Shown piece by piece: positions 1 through 12,024 of a stretch of DNA of 37,803 nucleotides. The translations under genes were made by a program, and so were the position numbers. The notes beneath the pieces were generated by a model. That model did not search any database and was not told where the DNA came from. It saw only the letters and a list, made by a program, of their open reading frames with translations. Within the stretch, counting starts at the first letter, position 1. The number at the start of each line of letters is the position of its first letter. The stretch lies in assembly GCA_963575745.1 (NCBI GenBank), contig CAUYUJ010015288.1:197425-235227 (forward strand). The letters are read 5' to 3'. Source of the DNA: Prorocentrum cordatum (Eukaryota > Sar > Dinophyceae > Prorocentrales > Prorocentraceae).

Positions 1-1086
1 CCCTCTGCTTATTCCGACCGACCGACCGTGCCCCCCCCACCCTGCCCCCGTGCTTCCTCTCTCCTCCTGTGCCACCCCCTCTGCTTATTCCGGCCGGCCG
101 CCCATGCTCCCCCCCTCTGCTGATTCCGGCCCGCGGTGCCTGCGACGGTCGCCCCCGCCGCGGCCGCTCCGTCAGCTGACGGCCGGCAGCCGAGCGGCCC
201 AAGCCTGCTCCTTCCCACCCCGGCGGCGGCCGTGCGTGCCCCCCCCCTGCTGCTGGGCTCCCGCCAGTCGGCGAGCTGCCTGGCGACCCCTCGGGCCGCG
301 TCGCCCCCGCGGGTGACAGGACGGGCAGGGCCCGCGAGCCCAGCCTGTACTCCGAGGGGGGGCCCTCGAGCGCGCGGTCGTCGTGCCCTGGCGGCTCGGT
401 TGGGCGGGGGCCCAGAAGCGTGGGCGTGCCTGCGCGGCCACGCCTGGCCCTGGGCCCCCCTGCGCCGCGGGCGCGCCCGCCCGTGGAGTCTGGCGAGCTG
501 CCTCTCGGGCAGGCAGGCGGCGCGCCGTGCTCCCTGGAAGAAGTGCCTCCCGCTGTCCGGCGTGCAGCCGCAGTCGCGCCCCGACCCCCCGCGGGGCCGA
601 GACATCGCGTGCTGGGCCGAGCAGCCCCGCGGCCTCCAGGAGCTGGGCCGGCCCCTGGGGGCGGCCGGCCGCGCGCTCGGGCTCGACGTGCGTCCCGCTG
701 CCCACTGCGCGCGCATTCTTCATGCCCGGTGCACGGCGGCCAGGTCCGCGCCGATGGGCGCCTGGCCAGCCCTGGCGACCGCCAGCGGGCTGCGGGCGCC
801 CGGATCGGCGATCCCCCCTGACGTTCTGGTCTGCCGCGTTGACTCGGCTGTCCTCCTTGCCGCGGGCGAGGCAGCTCGCCGGGCCCGCCCCTGCTGCGAT
901 GGGCGCCGGGCGCCCACCTCGACGCCGACGCCCCCGCCCCCCGCCCCCTGGCCCGCGACGGGTCTTCTGTGCGGCCAGTTGGTCTTTTTGTGCGGCCGAG
1001 TGGATCTTACTGCGGCCTGCGCTGACCCTTCAATGAAAAGTAATGCGCAAAGATTTCCTTTCGGCTGCGAGGCCTAGAGTGTTTCT
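1..1086. other. GC-rich sequence, no recognisable gene
   Basis: Very GC-rich DNA that is open in several frames on both strands, as expected where AT-rich stop codons are rare. The longest plus-strand frame (136-1077) is rich in Ala, Pro, Arg and Gly and shows no domain or motif that I recognise. Overlapping minus-strand frames are equally open. It could hold part of an exon, but nothing in the sequence singles out a frame. Confidence 0.5.
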
Positions 1087-1849
1087 GCGTGCTCGGGCGG
1101 GCTTAGACGCGCGCGCGCATCGTTATTTTCAGACTTTCTACGCCCTGTCGCCACTCGTAGGGCCGCGACGCCAAGATGTTTGCCGTGATTTTACTAACTC
1201 GTTGGCGTTTTGAGCTGGAACGGCGGCGTATGACGTCTCGTGCTTAAACGTACCACGAAACGTTATATCAGCTCTTGGATCACGTGTAACATGCCGAGTT
1301 CGTGATTCAGCGCGCTATCATATTTTCGGCGAGCTCATAATCTCATATACCTGGACCTTGTGGGGACACACAACCAAGATCTATTCTCCAGCGGACTCTT
1401 CCTTGAGTCTATGTGTGCGTGTGTGGTCCAGCTTGTGAATACGGCGGCGGAGTTGTTGATGCAAAAGTTCGTTTATTCGGAAGAATGAACCTCATGTTCG
1501 TGCGAACTTGGGCTTGTGCCGTCGGTGCGGGGGTGAGGATTGAGGTGGAAAACGCACTATTCTGTATCCGTAGGTTTTTGTTTAACTCTGCTTCTCTTTA
1601 CCGCCCTCGATCTTGAAAGTTTCGCAACACCTCATTGTTTTGATGGAGCACCCAACATGATATTTCGGCATGTTCTTAACCCTGTGTATGGGAGCCAACT
1701 TGTGTGAGTAGAGTGGCGGGGTTGATGGGACGCATGTTTGCTTATCTGAAGCAGGATAACGTCAGGCACATGAGAAGGAGGCGTGCGAAGAGGGCGCATG
1801 GCAGCATTGAGGAGGAACGGGGGAGGATGAGGAACATGAGGAGGAGGAG

Positions 1850-1850
<1 letters not shown>
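1087..1850. other. AT-richer unique sequence, nothing recognised
   Basis: Composition drops abruptly from the GC-rich block upstream. I see no long frame, tandem repeat or foldback here. It leads directly into the GAT/GCT array. Confidence 0.5.
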
Positions 1851-3305
<1,455 letters not shown>

Positions 3306-3405
3306 NNNNNNNNNNNNNNNNNNNNNNNNNNNNNNNNNNNNNNNNNNNNNNNNNNNNNNNNNNNNNNNNNNNNNNNNNNNNNNNNNNNNNNNNNNNNNNN
3401 NNNNN
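3306..3405. other. Assembly gap (100 N)
   Basis: Exactly 100 N, probably a placeholder of unknown true length. It lies between a nearly pure GAT run and a GGA run, so the assembler most likely failed inside the repeat and the array length is unknown. Confidence 0.99.
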
Positions 3406-3525
3406 GAGGAGGAGGAGGAGGATGAGAGTGGGGAGGAGAAGGACCACAAGGAGTGTGAGGAGGAGGAGGAGGAGGAGAACTAGGAAGATAATTGGGGGAG
3501 GAGGAGGAAGAGGTGGGGGTGGAGC
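3406..3525 (+). repeat. GGA-rich tract after the gap
   Basis: Purine-only GGA/GAG-rich stretch between the gap and the second half of the GAT/GCT array. Confidence 0.85.
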
Positions 3526-4714
3526 TGCTGCTGCTGCTGCTACTGCTGCTACGGCTGCTGCTGCTGCGGATGATGATGATGCGGCTGCTGATGCTGATGA
3601 TGCTGATGATGCTGCTGATGATGAGGCTGCTGCTGCTGATACTGATTATACTCATGATTATGTTGATGCTGATTATGGTGATGCTTATAATGCTGCTGTT
3701 GCTGATGATGCTGCCGACGACGGTGATGATGCGGTGCATGATGTGGAGGACCAGCATTCTGCTGACGATGCCGATGACGACATTGATGACGATGCTGGTG
3801 CGTATCATGATGCTGATGATGCTGCCGCTGCTGATACTGATGATGCTGCTGATGATGCTGATGATGATACTGGTGCTCATGATGATGGTGGTGATGCTGA
3901 TGGTGACGATGATCATAATGCTGATGATGCTGATGATGAGTATGACGACGATGATGCTTATGCTGATGATGCTGATACTAATTATGCTGGTGATGTTGCT
4001 GCTGTTGATGCTGATGCTGGTGATGATGGTGATGCCGATGGCGCTGATGACGATGACGATGATGACGATGCTGCGGCTGCTGATGCTGTTGCTGATACGG
4101 ATGCTGATGCTGCTGCAGATGATGCTGATCATGCTGCTGATGCTAATGACGATGATGATGCTGATGATGCTGGTGCTGATGATGATGCTGCTGACGATGC
4201 CAATGCTGATGCTGCTGCTGATGAGGCTGATGATGCTGATGCTGCTGCTGACGATGATGATGATGCCGATGCCGATGCTGATGATGCCGATGATGATGCT
4301 GATGCTGATGATGCTGATGATGCTGATGCCAATGCTGATGATGATGCTGATGCTGCGGATGACGCTGATTCTGACGATGCTGCTGCTGATGATGATGCTG
4401 CTGATGATGCTGATGGTGATGCTGGTGGTGCTGCTGATGATGATGATGTTGATGCTGATGATGATGCTGCTGATGCTGCGGCTGATGATGCTGCTGCTGC
4501 TGCTGATGATGATGATGATGCTGATGATGCTGCTGCACATGATGCTGCTGTGGATGATGCTGTTGCTGATGATGATGGTGATGCTGGTGCTGATTATGTT
4601 GCTGCTGCTGATGATGATGCTGATGGTGGTTGTGGTGCTGATGTTGATGATGCTGCTGGTGCTGTTGATGAGGATGTTGATGATGCTGATGATGACGATT
4701 ATCATGATGGTGAC

Positions 4715-4796
<82 letters not shown>

Positions 4797-4818
4797 CTGC
4801 TGCTGCTGCTGCTGATGC

Positions 4819-4850
<32 letters not shown>

Positions 4851-4879
4851 CTGATGATGATGATGATGATGATGCTGAT

Positions 4880-4910
<31 letters not shown>

Positions 4911-5125
4911 ATGATGATGTGATGCTGCTGCTGATAATGCTGACGATGTTGATTATGATGATGCTGCTGATGATGATGGTCTTTATCCTGATGATGATGC
5001 TGATGGTGGTGATGATGCTGATGATGCTGCTGCTGATGCTTATGATGATGACGATTATGATGATGATGATGATGATGATGATGATGCTGCTGATGCTGAT
5101 GCTGATGCTGATGCTGATGCTGATA

Positions 5126-5194
<69 letters not shown>

Positions 5195-5283
5195 CTGATG
5201 CGGATGCGGATGCTGGTGATGGTGATGGTGATGGTGATGGTGATGGTGATGGTGATGGTGATGCTGATGATGACGATGATGAG
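3526..5283 (+). repeat. GAT/GCT triplet array, second half
   Basis: About 1.75 kb of GAT, GCT and related triplets. It contains nearly pure (GAT)n blocks near 4710-4795 and 5125-5190, and a (GGTGAT)n hexanucleotide block near 5213-5265. The register and strand are the same as before the gap. No real coding sequence is supported. Confidence 0.95.
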
Positions 5284-5350
5284 GTGGAGGAGGCGGAGGA
5301 GGAGGAGGAGGAGGAGGAGGAGGAGGAGGGGGAGGAGGAAGAAGAGGGAG
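5284..5350 (+). repeat. GGA microsatellite
   Basis: A GGA-rich run that caps the downstream end of the triplet array. The sequence changes to ordinary GC-rich DNA at about 5351. Confidence 0.9.
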
Positions 5351-5790
5351 TCCATGGTGACAGCGGCGGAGCGGTCCTGGGGCCTGGGCAGGTGCTTGCC
5401 CCGCCTCTCCGAGAGGAACCCCATCTCGGTGCTCCGCGTGTTCGCGGGGCGCCTGCCAATGCTGATTCGTTTTTTTATCCTGGAGGCTCCGTCTCCGCCG
5501 CCAGCTCCCGTGTCCTGTCCCTCGATCTGGACCCCATGTGCGGCCTCCTCCTCCTCCTCCGTCCTCCTCTTCAGTCCTCCGTCGTCCACCTCCTCTTCAA
5601 TCCTCCTTGCTCCTCCCCTCTACCTCCTCCTCCTCCTGTTCCTCCTCCTCCTCCTCCATTCCCTTTCCTGATAAATAATAATCTCTCCCTGTCGCACTCC
5701 GAGGTCAGTTTTTAGGGCGGGCCGGGCATTTCGCCTGAGACTTCCTCACCATTTATGGCCCTGAAGCTTCAACATAGGCAACAGTTCTAC
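5351..5790. other. GC-rich unique stretch, then CCT-rich tract
   Basis: About 170 bp of GC-rich non-repetitive DNA is followed by a CCT/TCC-rich tract at about 5535-5665. The GC-rich part is open in two plus frames but shows no recognisable motif. A short exon there cannot be excluded. Confidence 0.5.
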
Positions 5791-5792
5791 AG

Positions 5793-6125
5793 ATGGAGGG
5801 CGGGTCGTTTTCAAAATGTGGCTCTCGCCTTAGCGCCGCGCGCGTTCGTTGCGCAAACATGCAAGAATCTCGCGGATTGAGGGTGATCCGTTTTCAAAAT
5901 GTGGTTCTTGCTTTCGTGCCGCGCGCATTCGTTTAAAGACATTGCAAGAGTTTCATGGACTGAGGGGAACCCGTTGTCCAAATTTGGCTTTCGCCTTAGC
6001 GCCGCGCGCATTCGTATTTAACATGTGCAAGCGTTCCAAGGAGTGAGGGCGGTTTCTTTTTAAGTTGTGGCTCCCACCCTAGCGCCGCGCACATTCGTAC
6101 CATACATGTTTTTTCTTGAAAGGAT
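5793..6125 (+). repeat. 81-83 bp tandem repeat, about four diverged copies
   Basis: Copies begin near 5793, 5876, 5957 and 6038, with a degenerate fifth start near 6119, giving spacings of 83, 81, 81 and 81 bp. Each unit contains a segment like TTTTCAAAATGTGGCTCTCG followed about 10 bp later by GCGCCGCGCGCATTCGT. The copies are clearly diverged. Similar G/C-rich motifs appear in reverse orientation near 23865-23960, which hints at a dispersed family. Confidence 0.8.
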
Positions 6126-6615
6126 TCAGGAATATGAGGGTGCAACAGTTACATTCGTTCGCGGTGTTGAAGTCCCAGGGCTGGCGTTCGGGTCTTCAAC
6201 ACGCAACAATCAGGTTGGTCCGTGGCGTTGGAATCCAAAGAACAATGTTTTGGCATGCGTCGGGGTCTTCAAACGGTGGTCTTCCAACGAGGAAATGAAC
6301 CGTTGTATGGACCTATCAAGAGGGAGCTTGGAGGGAGGGTTTATTCCAACATCGTTGATGACTCTTGGGTTTGCACTGGTCCTCCTCCTCCTCATCCTCC
6401 TCCTCTCCCTCCTCCTAGTCCATTCTGAATCCGCCATCCTCCATACTCATACAATCGCTCAATCTGAAGACTATTCTCTTCTCACCCCTGAAGTTCTCTG
6501 AGGCGCCCTCTCTGCGTATTGTATTCGAACACGCAGGATGTCGGATCGGCGCTTTGCTCCCGTCGTTCAGAATGGCGCTCTCGCCGCAGCGTGGGCCACT
6601 TCTGGATCCCACAGG
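6126..6615. other. Unique sequence, nothing recognised
   Basis: Possible highly diverged continuation of the upstream tandem repeat, plus a short CCT-rich run near 6376-6418. No gene is supported. Confidence 0.4.
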
Positions 6616-7078
6616 CCTCGCAAATCCCATAGGTCTCTCAGGTATCGCAGGCCCCAGGTGTTCCCACCGGTCCCATTGAACCCACAGGTGTCGCATGTCG
6701 TTCCGCAGGTCCCACAGGTCCCACAGAGTCCACTTGTACAACAGATCTGACAGGTTCCACTGGTCCAACAGGTTCTCCAGGCGTCGCAGGTCTTGCAGGT
6801 CCCACCTTTCCCACAGGTCCGACAGGTCCCGCAGGTCCCACAGGTGTCGGTCGCAGGTATCACAGGCACCGCATACCACAGATGTCCTCAGGTCGCACAG
6901 GTCTCATAAGTCCCGCTGGTCCCAGAGGTCCACGGTTCCCACCTGCCCCACAAGTCCCACAGGTTTCACAGGTTGCACAGGTCGCACAGGTCTCACAGGC
7001 AAGTCCCACAGGTTCCACGTGTCCCACAGATAGCACAAGTCCCTCAGTTCCCACCTGCCCCACAGGTCCCACAGGTCA
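6615..7078. repeat. 9-bp minisatellite (CACAGGTCC-like)
   Basis: About 50 imperfect copies of a 9-bp unit related to CACAGGTCC. Because 9 is a multiple of 3, every frame on both strands is open and repetitive; one minus frame reads as Gly-Pro-Val triplets that mimic collagen. No flanking coding context, start or splice signal supports a real collagen-like protein. Confidence 0.85.
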
Positions 7079-7389
7079 CCTTTGCTGTCATCCGGGTGCT
7101 CTGCTGGGATGATGGAGTTGCAGGTCGGCGATGACACGCGTCCGCGGATAGAGAAACATCAGCGCACTGGAAAGGGATGGGAGGCAGGGATAAGATATCA
7201 AATGTGGCGCGAGCGCACCTAGCTTGTCTCCATCCTCTCTCTCCTATCTCCCTCCTCCCTGCTCCGCCAGGCCCCAGGCCCTAGCGACATGGAGAGGTCG
7301 GAATCCGCAGAGGCGTGAACGCAACAGACATGGCGCTCTTGATGGTTTTGCCCGTGTAAATGTCGAGCGACAGTGCGGCCATGCTTTTG
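7079..7389. other. Unique sequence, nothing recognised
   Basis: Non-repetitive DNA between the 9-bp minisatellite and the degenerate G/C-rich repeat. No gene or foldback recognised. Confidence 0.4.
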
Positions 7390-7915
7390 GACCGCGCGTT
7401 CCCCCAGTGCCTGGGGACACCACTCGGAGAACTTCGGGGAGGGGCCCTCTGGGGTCGGGGACTCTCTTGGGGCTTTTCTCGCGCCATTGAGGCCTTTCTG
7501 GGGGCCTCTAGGGGTTCTCGTTGACCACCTTGGGGTTCTCTTGGACTGTCTGAGGGTGCTCTCGGGCCGTCTAGCGCATTCGGAGTTCGTTTGGGGGGCC
7601 TGTCTTGACTGTCTTGGGCATCTCCTGGGGTTCTCCGGGGCCGTCTCGGGGCCTGTCCCGGGGTCGTCGTCGGGCCCTCTCGGGCCGTCGTGGGGCTGTC
7701 CTGGGGCCGTCTTGGGGTCACCCTGGGCCCTGGGCCGTCTCGGGGGCCTCCTGCGGCCGTCTTGGGCCGTCTTGGTTTTTCGAAAGTCAGAAAATGCGAG
7801 AACGCAGCAAGCTTTGAACCACCTGAGGGGAATCAATCATTTCGGCTTCTGGGGGTCCCCTGGAGGTCCTCTGTGTGGTTCTCTTGGAGCGTCTTGAGGG
7901 CCTCTTGGGCAGTCT
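7390..7915 (+). repeat. Degenerate repeat family R, copy 1
   Basis: A loose tandem array of units such as CTTGGGGCCGTCTTGGG, with a distinct insert of about 80 bp near 7775-7860 (a CGAAAGTCAGAAAATGCGAG-like segment, then GGAATCAATCATTT). The same arrangement, including the insert, recurs near 36960-37560. A shorter part recurs near 24930-25135. Confidence 0.75.
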
Positions 7916-8713
7916 TGAGGTCATTATGTGTCATCTCGGGGCTATCTTGTGCCTCCACGGCCTTGATTCGAGCAGGCGGATTTGTTCTTGCCGATTACAG
8001 CGCTGTGGCCTCCGCCGCTTAGTCTTGCCGGAGCAGCGTGCGCGCTTTCGGCATTTTCAGACACCCCGCCGCACAGACTAGTGCAGCGCTGTCGCAATTA
8101 GGGAATTCGTAGTTTTTTTTGACGTGCTGGACGAGAGCTGACCAAGAAGGATCCTTGAATTGGTGACGGGGACCATGCAAGATACGTGGCGCCCACATCC
8201 TGGGCGATGCTGTGGCCCCCTATGCAGACACAGAAGGATGTGGGCGAGCACACATGCTGCACACCTCACAAGGGAGTCCTCCCCGAGTAAAGCGATATCC
8301 GAGTGCCATGCGAGGGGCCATTGCTTGCGCTACAGGTTCCAAGTGATGCAGCCATCACTCTGGTAATTCTGATTGCCTTCGGTTCCATGCATTCGGTGCC
8401 GTGGTCGCTCTGCTTGACAGTGGGCGATGCAGGCACGAGTGCGACATCGCAGTGACGTTTTTCCGTTTGGCAGGCTCGCAGCGGTTCCGAGTCGTTTCTG
8501 CTCCGCATGGCTCAACAGGCCCCCCCCCCTCTCCGCCTCCGCCCGCCGGCCCGTTCTGGCACCCCACGCGCACCGAAACCACTCCTCGCGCGACCCAGAC
8601 CCCCACCCCCACCCTCGCCACGCCCCCTGCCCCCCCCCCCCAAGGCGTGCGTCCCGGTGCAGCCGCTCCGAGCCGACTTCGACTCCGCGGCCCGACCCGA
8701 TGCGCACTCTGCC
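7916..8713. other. Unique sequence, nothing recognised
   Basis: No gene, tandem repeat or long inverted repeat recognised. 8520-8700 is very C-rich, so the frames there are open by composition. Confidence 0.4.
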
Positions 8714-8718
8714 TCGAC

Positions 8719-8861
8719 TAGGGGGCCACGTGCGAGCCCTACCCCTCCCCCCCACGATTCTGAAGGGATAGGGTGGGGTCCACTGCGCTCGGCGGATAGT
8801 GGACCCACCTACCCTCAGAAATCGTGGGGGGAGGGGTAGGGCTCGCAACGTGGCCCCCTAT
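8719..8861. mobile_element. Foldback MITE family A, copy 1
   Basis: An element of about 143 bp with long TIRs: the left end starts TAGGGGGCCACGTGCGAGCC and the right end is its near-perfect reverse complement, extending about 45 bp on each side through a CCACGATT motif. A second small hairpin (GGTCCACT / AGTGGACC) sits in the loop. The flanks carry TCGAC on both sides (8714-8718 and 8862-8866), a likely TSD. Two more copies lie at 30426-30506 and 35223-35335. No coding capacity. Confidence 0.85.
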
Positions 8862-8866
8862 TCGAC

Positions 8867-9186
8867 CCCAGGCTCCGACTGGACGCGGCTGCCTGACCCC
8901 TCCTTCGCTCGTGGAGCATGGCGCCAACCTCGCAGACGCCGATAGATTCCGAAAAACGATAGGGGAGGGCCCGGAGTGTCCTGATAAGTTCGTTCCGGAT
9001 TCGAGGTTGAATCTCGCTCGGATTTTGTTCGGCCAGAGATGAAGACTAAACAACTATCCGCGCGACAATCATCTCCACAGTGAAGCTCAACCTCGTTTTC
9101 GCTCGCCGCTTCGTGGCTCTGCCTGGCAGAAATTGCGCAAAAATCCGCTGTAGCACTTCTGCAAGGTCGGTGCAGTGAATGCTCAA
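8867..9186. other. Unique sequence, nothing recognised
   Basis: AT/GC-balanced non-repetitive DNA between two MITEs. No gene recognised. Confidence 0.4.
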
Positions 9187-9409
9187 ATCGGGCGTGCCCC
9201 CCCCCCCCCCTACAGGAGGAATCTATTCAACCACAGTAAAAAATAGTCTGGGGACGATGTTTTGACCATCTTTGAATCTATTTGTGGTGTATGTTTGGAG
9301 TATATGTGTATTCACACATATATACATATGTACACATATATGTTTTTTGTTATGAAATCTTTTTTTATTTTCCGTCCAGAATCCCCCCGGTAGGGGGCCG
9401 TGCCCGACC
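9187..9409. mobile_element. MITE family G, copy 1
   Basis: The ends are inverted copies of a motif like GTCGGGC-n-CCCCTACAGG. The left end reads TCGGGCGTGCCCC then CTACAGGAGGA. The right end reverse-complements to GGTCGGGCACGGCCCCCTA. The inner part shares AGTCTGGGGACGAT with the copy at 29850-30001. The interior holds an AT-rich TATATG/ACACATA stretch absent from the second copy. Confidence 0.75.
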
Positions 9410-9634
9410 CAAGCGAGCGGAGCAGGCCCCCCCAGGGAGCATCCGCCTGAGAGGCCGCGCGGCCCCGCGCCCTCCGTCGCCGACGCGCTCGGCGGCCCCG
9501 CGCGAGGCCCGCGCGCGGCGGCTCCCCGGCCGGCGCGCCCCCTGGAGCAGGCGGTGCGCGGCCGGCGGGGCCCCGCGCGCGCCCGAGGCCCGCCAGGCTA
9601 GGAGCGCGCGCGGCGGATCGGGGGCCTTGATCGG
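9410..9634. other. Very GC-rich stretch between MITEs
   Basis: Dense in CGCG and GGCC, open in several frames on both strands, with no recognisable motif. Confidence 0.4.
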
Positions 9635-9892
9635 CGACGCGCAGGGGGGGGTAGGGGGGAGGGGGGAAGGCTTCTTCGAGGCACCCCTGCTTCTTAGAAG
9701 GCGCGGGCCTTCTCTATAGGCGTAAGGCCGAGGCCTTCTAAGAAGCAGGGGGCTTCTAAGAAGGCTTCTTAGAAGCACCCCTGCTTCTTAGAAGGTGCGG
9801 GCCTTCTCTATAGGCGCAAGGCCGAGGCCTGCTGAGAAGCAGGGGGCTTCCAGGAAGCATTCCCCCCTCCCCCTACCCCCTTTTGCGCGCCG
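9635..9892. mobile_element. MITE family F, copy 1 (duplicated core)
   Basis: The left end reads GACGCGCA followed by a G run and GTAGGGGGGAGG. The right end reverse-complements to GGCGCGCAAAAGGGGGTAGG. The core holds stacked hairpins built on CTTCTTAGAAG and CCTGCTTCT, and about 95 bp of it is tandemly duplicated (units beginning near 9675 and 9770). The related copy at 17727-17890 has one core unit. Confidence 0.8.
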
Positions 9893-9924
9893 CCAACTTG
9901 AGACGGGGGTCAAGGCAAACGGGG

Positions 9925-10130
9925 GTGAGCCAGAGCGCCGGATCTTGCAGGATCCTGCGGGGCCAGGGTGGCGTTGGCCCAGGTTTGGGTGCGGGATCCT
10001 GCGGGATCCCTCGCAGTGGCCCGGGCTTGGGTGCAGGATCTCGAGGGATCTTGCAGGATTCTGTAGGGCCTGACTGACCCGGGTCTGGATTGACCCGGGT
10101 CAGAAGATCCCCGAGCGGCTCGGGGCCCGC
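9925..10130. repeat. Array of GATC-centred palindromes
   Basis: Repeated short palindromes such as GGATCCTGCGGGATCC, GGATCTTGCAGGATCC and TGACCCGGGTCA, arranged as imperfect units separated by (T)GGCCCAGGTTTGGGTGC-like spacers. Strong local hairpin potential. It abuts MITE E copy 1. Confidence 0.75.
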
Positions 10131-10132
10131 AG

Positions 10133-10338
10133 GATCGAAAAAGAAGAAGCCACATAAACGTTAATTTTGGGCGCTCCGCGCGGATTTTGTGGATCCGCGC
10201 TGGGCCCCCCTGGCGGCGCCTCCGGCGCCGCCGATGGCGCGCTCCGCGCGCCAGGGGAAAGGCGGGTCCAGCGCAGATCCAAGAAATCCGCGCGGAGCGC
10301 CCAAAAAAGTTTCTGTTCATGTGTTTTTTTCTTCTTCT
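10133..10338. mobile_element. Foldback MITE family E, copy 1
   Basis: Long imperfect inverted repeat. The left arm runs from GATCGAAAAAGAAG through GGGCGCTCCGCGCGGATTT and GGATCCGCGCTGG. The right arm has the reverse complement (AAATCCGCGCGGAGCGCCC) and ends CTTCTTC. The loop is itself GGCGCC-rich. A related element lies at 34807-34985. No open frame of interest. Confidence 0.8.
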
Positions 10339-10433
10339 ACAGGAGTCGAGCAGGGGCTCGACTGCAGCATTGATTTTCCCCAGAAGGGATCTTCTCGTCG
10401 GATGTATACCAACGCACATGGACTGTTCTCGGG

Positions 10434-10595
10434 GGTGGACAGGCCTCCTACCCTGACACGTCGATTAAGGAATTGGCCGTTTTCGGTTCGCGAGAGGGCG
10501 TCGCGGCCGTCATCTTTGCAGGTCCGGGTCCTTCGGTTTCGGTCCCAGGCCGTTTTCACTAAGGGGAGGTCTACTAAAGGGAGGCTTGTCCACCG
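10434..10595. mobile_element. MITE family B, copy 1
   Basis: TIRs of about 18 bp: left GGTGGACAGGCCTCCT, right reverse-complements to GGTGGACAAGCCTCCC. The interior matches 27143-27309 along its length, including CTGACACGTCGATTA versus GTGACACGTCGATTA, then CGAGAGGGCG and GTTTTCACTAA. A non-autonomous element with no coding capacity. Confidence 0.85.
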
Positions 10596-10867
10596 CCGAT
10601 GTGCGCAGATCTGCGAGCATCACGCGCCCTGCTTGTCGTAGAGTCGACGCGCACATCAAGCTTGGGGCGCATCAGCTCTGTCGTCGACTCCCCGCTCGAG
10701 AAGGAGCAGGGCGATGGCCAGGGGTGTGCGGATGTCGTGCCCTCGTGGTCCGAGCGGGCTCCTCCCTCCGCCCCCCTCGCGCTGTCTTCTCCTCGCCCTC
10801 GTGCCTCGCTCCGCTCCTCGTGCACACCGCTTGCCACGACCAGCGTCTGACTGTCTTCGTCGGCTAT
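10596..10867. other. Unique sequence, nothing recognised
   Basis: Moderately GC-rich, non-repetitive DNA between MITE B copy 1 and a GGA tract. No gene recognised. Confidence 0.4.
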
Positions 10868-10921
10868 AGCTGAGGAGCAGGACGAGCAGGAGGAGGAGGA
10901 CGAGCAGGAGGAGGAGGAGGA

Positions 10922-10952
<31 letters not shown>

Positions 10953-11032
10953 GAGGAGGAGGAGGAGGAGGAGGAGGAGGAGGAGGAGGAGGAGGATCAG
11001 GCGGAGGATCAGGCGGAGGAAGAGCAGGAGAA
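10868..11032 (+). repeat. GGA microsatellite
   Basis: An almost uninterrupted purine GGA run with a few GAC or GCA interruptions. Confidence 0.9.
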
Positions 11033-11420
11033 GAAACTCCCCCGCTCCTTCCTCCCGCCTCTCCCACCGAGCAGCTGGGACCCCCGCTGAGGGGAGCCGG
11101 CAAGCGATGGGGCCCCGAAGCCCCGAACATACGCCGGGATCGCTGAACCAGGTCTGCCGCAGCTGGTGTTGTTCGGGTGGCGGCAGTTCCGGGTACTGAA
11201 GCGGGGCGGGGGGGCGTGCCCCCCAGTGCGCATCATTGACAGAACCAGGTTCCACCAAGCCCAGTCCTGCCAACGCCCGACTTTGGCCACTTGGCGCCCG
11301 CGGGCTCAAAAGCACGGATCTCGCGGCCCCCCTCCCCGCGTGACCCGGGCCGGCCGCGCGCGCCTCTTCGCCCGGCCTCCTGCGCCGCGCCGCCGTGCGC
11401 GTGGCCGCGACGCCCAAAAG
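11033..11420. other. GC-rich unique sequence, nothing recognised
   Basis: No motif-bearing frame, repeat or foldback recognised. Frames are open by composition. Confidence 0.4.
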
Positions 11421-11550
11421 AGTGGAAACATCAGGGCCGGGGACCCTGAACGAAGGATTGCAAAAAAAACCCAGGATTGCAAAAAAAACCGCTTTTTGCA
11501 ATCCTTCGTTTTTTTTTTTGCAATCCCCGCTTTCGTGGCCCCTTTCCACT
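11421..11550. mobile_element. Foldback element O (single copy)
   Basis: The ends are AGTGGAAA...GGGCC and, inverted, GGCC...TTTCCACT. Inside are four GGATTGCAAAA-like motifs in alternating orientation (two direct, then two inverted), each joined to an A or T run. It forms a long stem with an AT-rich core. No second copy seen. Confidence 0.65.
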
Positions 11551-11652
11551 TCTTCTGGTGCGCTCCCCGCCCACCCCTCGTCCGCGCACGTGGCCTCGGG
11601 CCTCGGTGCGCCCCCCCCTCCTCGTTCTAGTCCCCCCCCCCCCTTCTCCCCA

Positions 11653-11792
11653 GACCTTCCAGAGAGCTATTTTTTAGCACTGGAGACCTAAAAACCTAAA
11701 AAGCTGAGCGAGACAGCCTAAAACCAAGACGTAGAATAGCTCTGGGATAGGTTTTTAAGTCGGGTGCCATTTTTTAGCCCTCCTGGAAGGTC
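11653..11792. mobile_element. Foldback element H (single copy), possible 3-bp TSD
   Basis: TIRs: left GACCTTCCAGAGAGCTA, right reverse-complements to GACCTTCCAGGAGGGCTA. A second inverted motif, AAAAACCTA, lies further in. If the element is read as 11654-11791, the trinucleotide CAG flanks it on both sides. No coding capacity. Confidence 0.7.
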
Positions 11793-12024
11793 AGGGTCGT
11801 CGGTGCACCCGAGGCGGACACTGCTGCACACACACACACACACACCGATTCTGGCCAGGCCCATCGCCGCCGCCGCCGCTCGCGGGCGGCCCCCGGTTGT
11901 TCTCCGCTCGCTGGCGGCGGCTCGCCGCCGGCCGGCCGCTGTCGGCCGCCGGCGGTCGCCGTTGGTCGGCGCCGCTCGCCGGCGGCCGCTCGTCTCCGGT
12001 TTCGGCAAAGCGGGAGGGAGCTCG

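Noticed and set aside
136-1077. 313-residue Ala/Pro/Arg-rich frame
   Set aside because: The opposite strand is just as open, there is no recognisable motif, and composition explains it.
5793-6125. CRISPR-like array
   Set aside because: The 81-bp units are tandem and diverged throughout, with no invariant repeat and unique spacers; the context is eukaryotic.
6567-7137. Collagen-like Gly-Pro-Val protein on the minus strand
   Set aside because: A 9-bp minisatellite gives a three-residue period in every frame, and no frame is better supported than the others.
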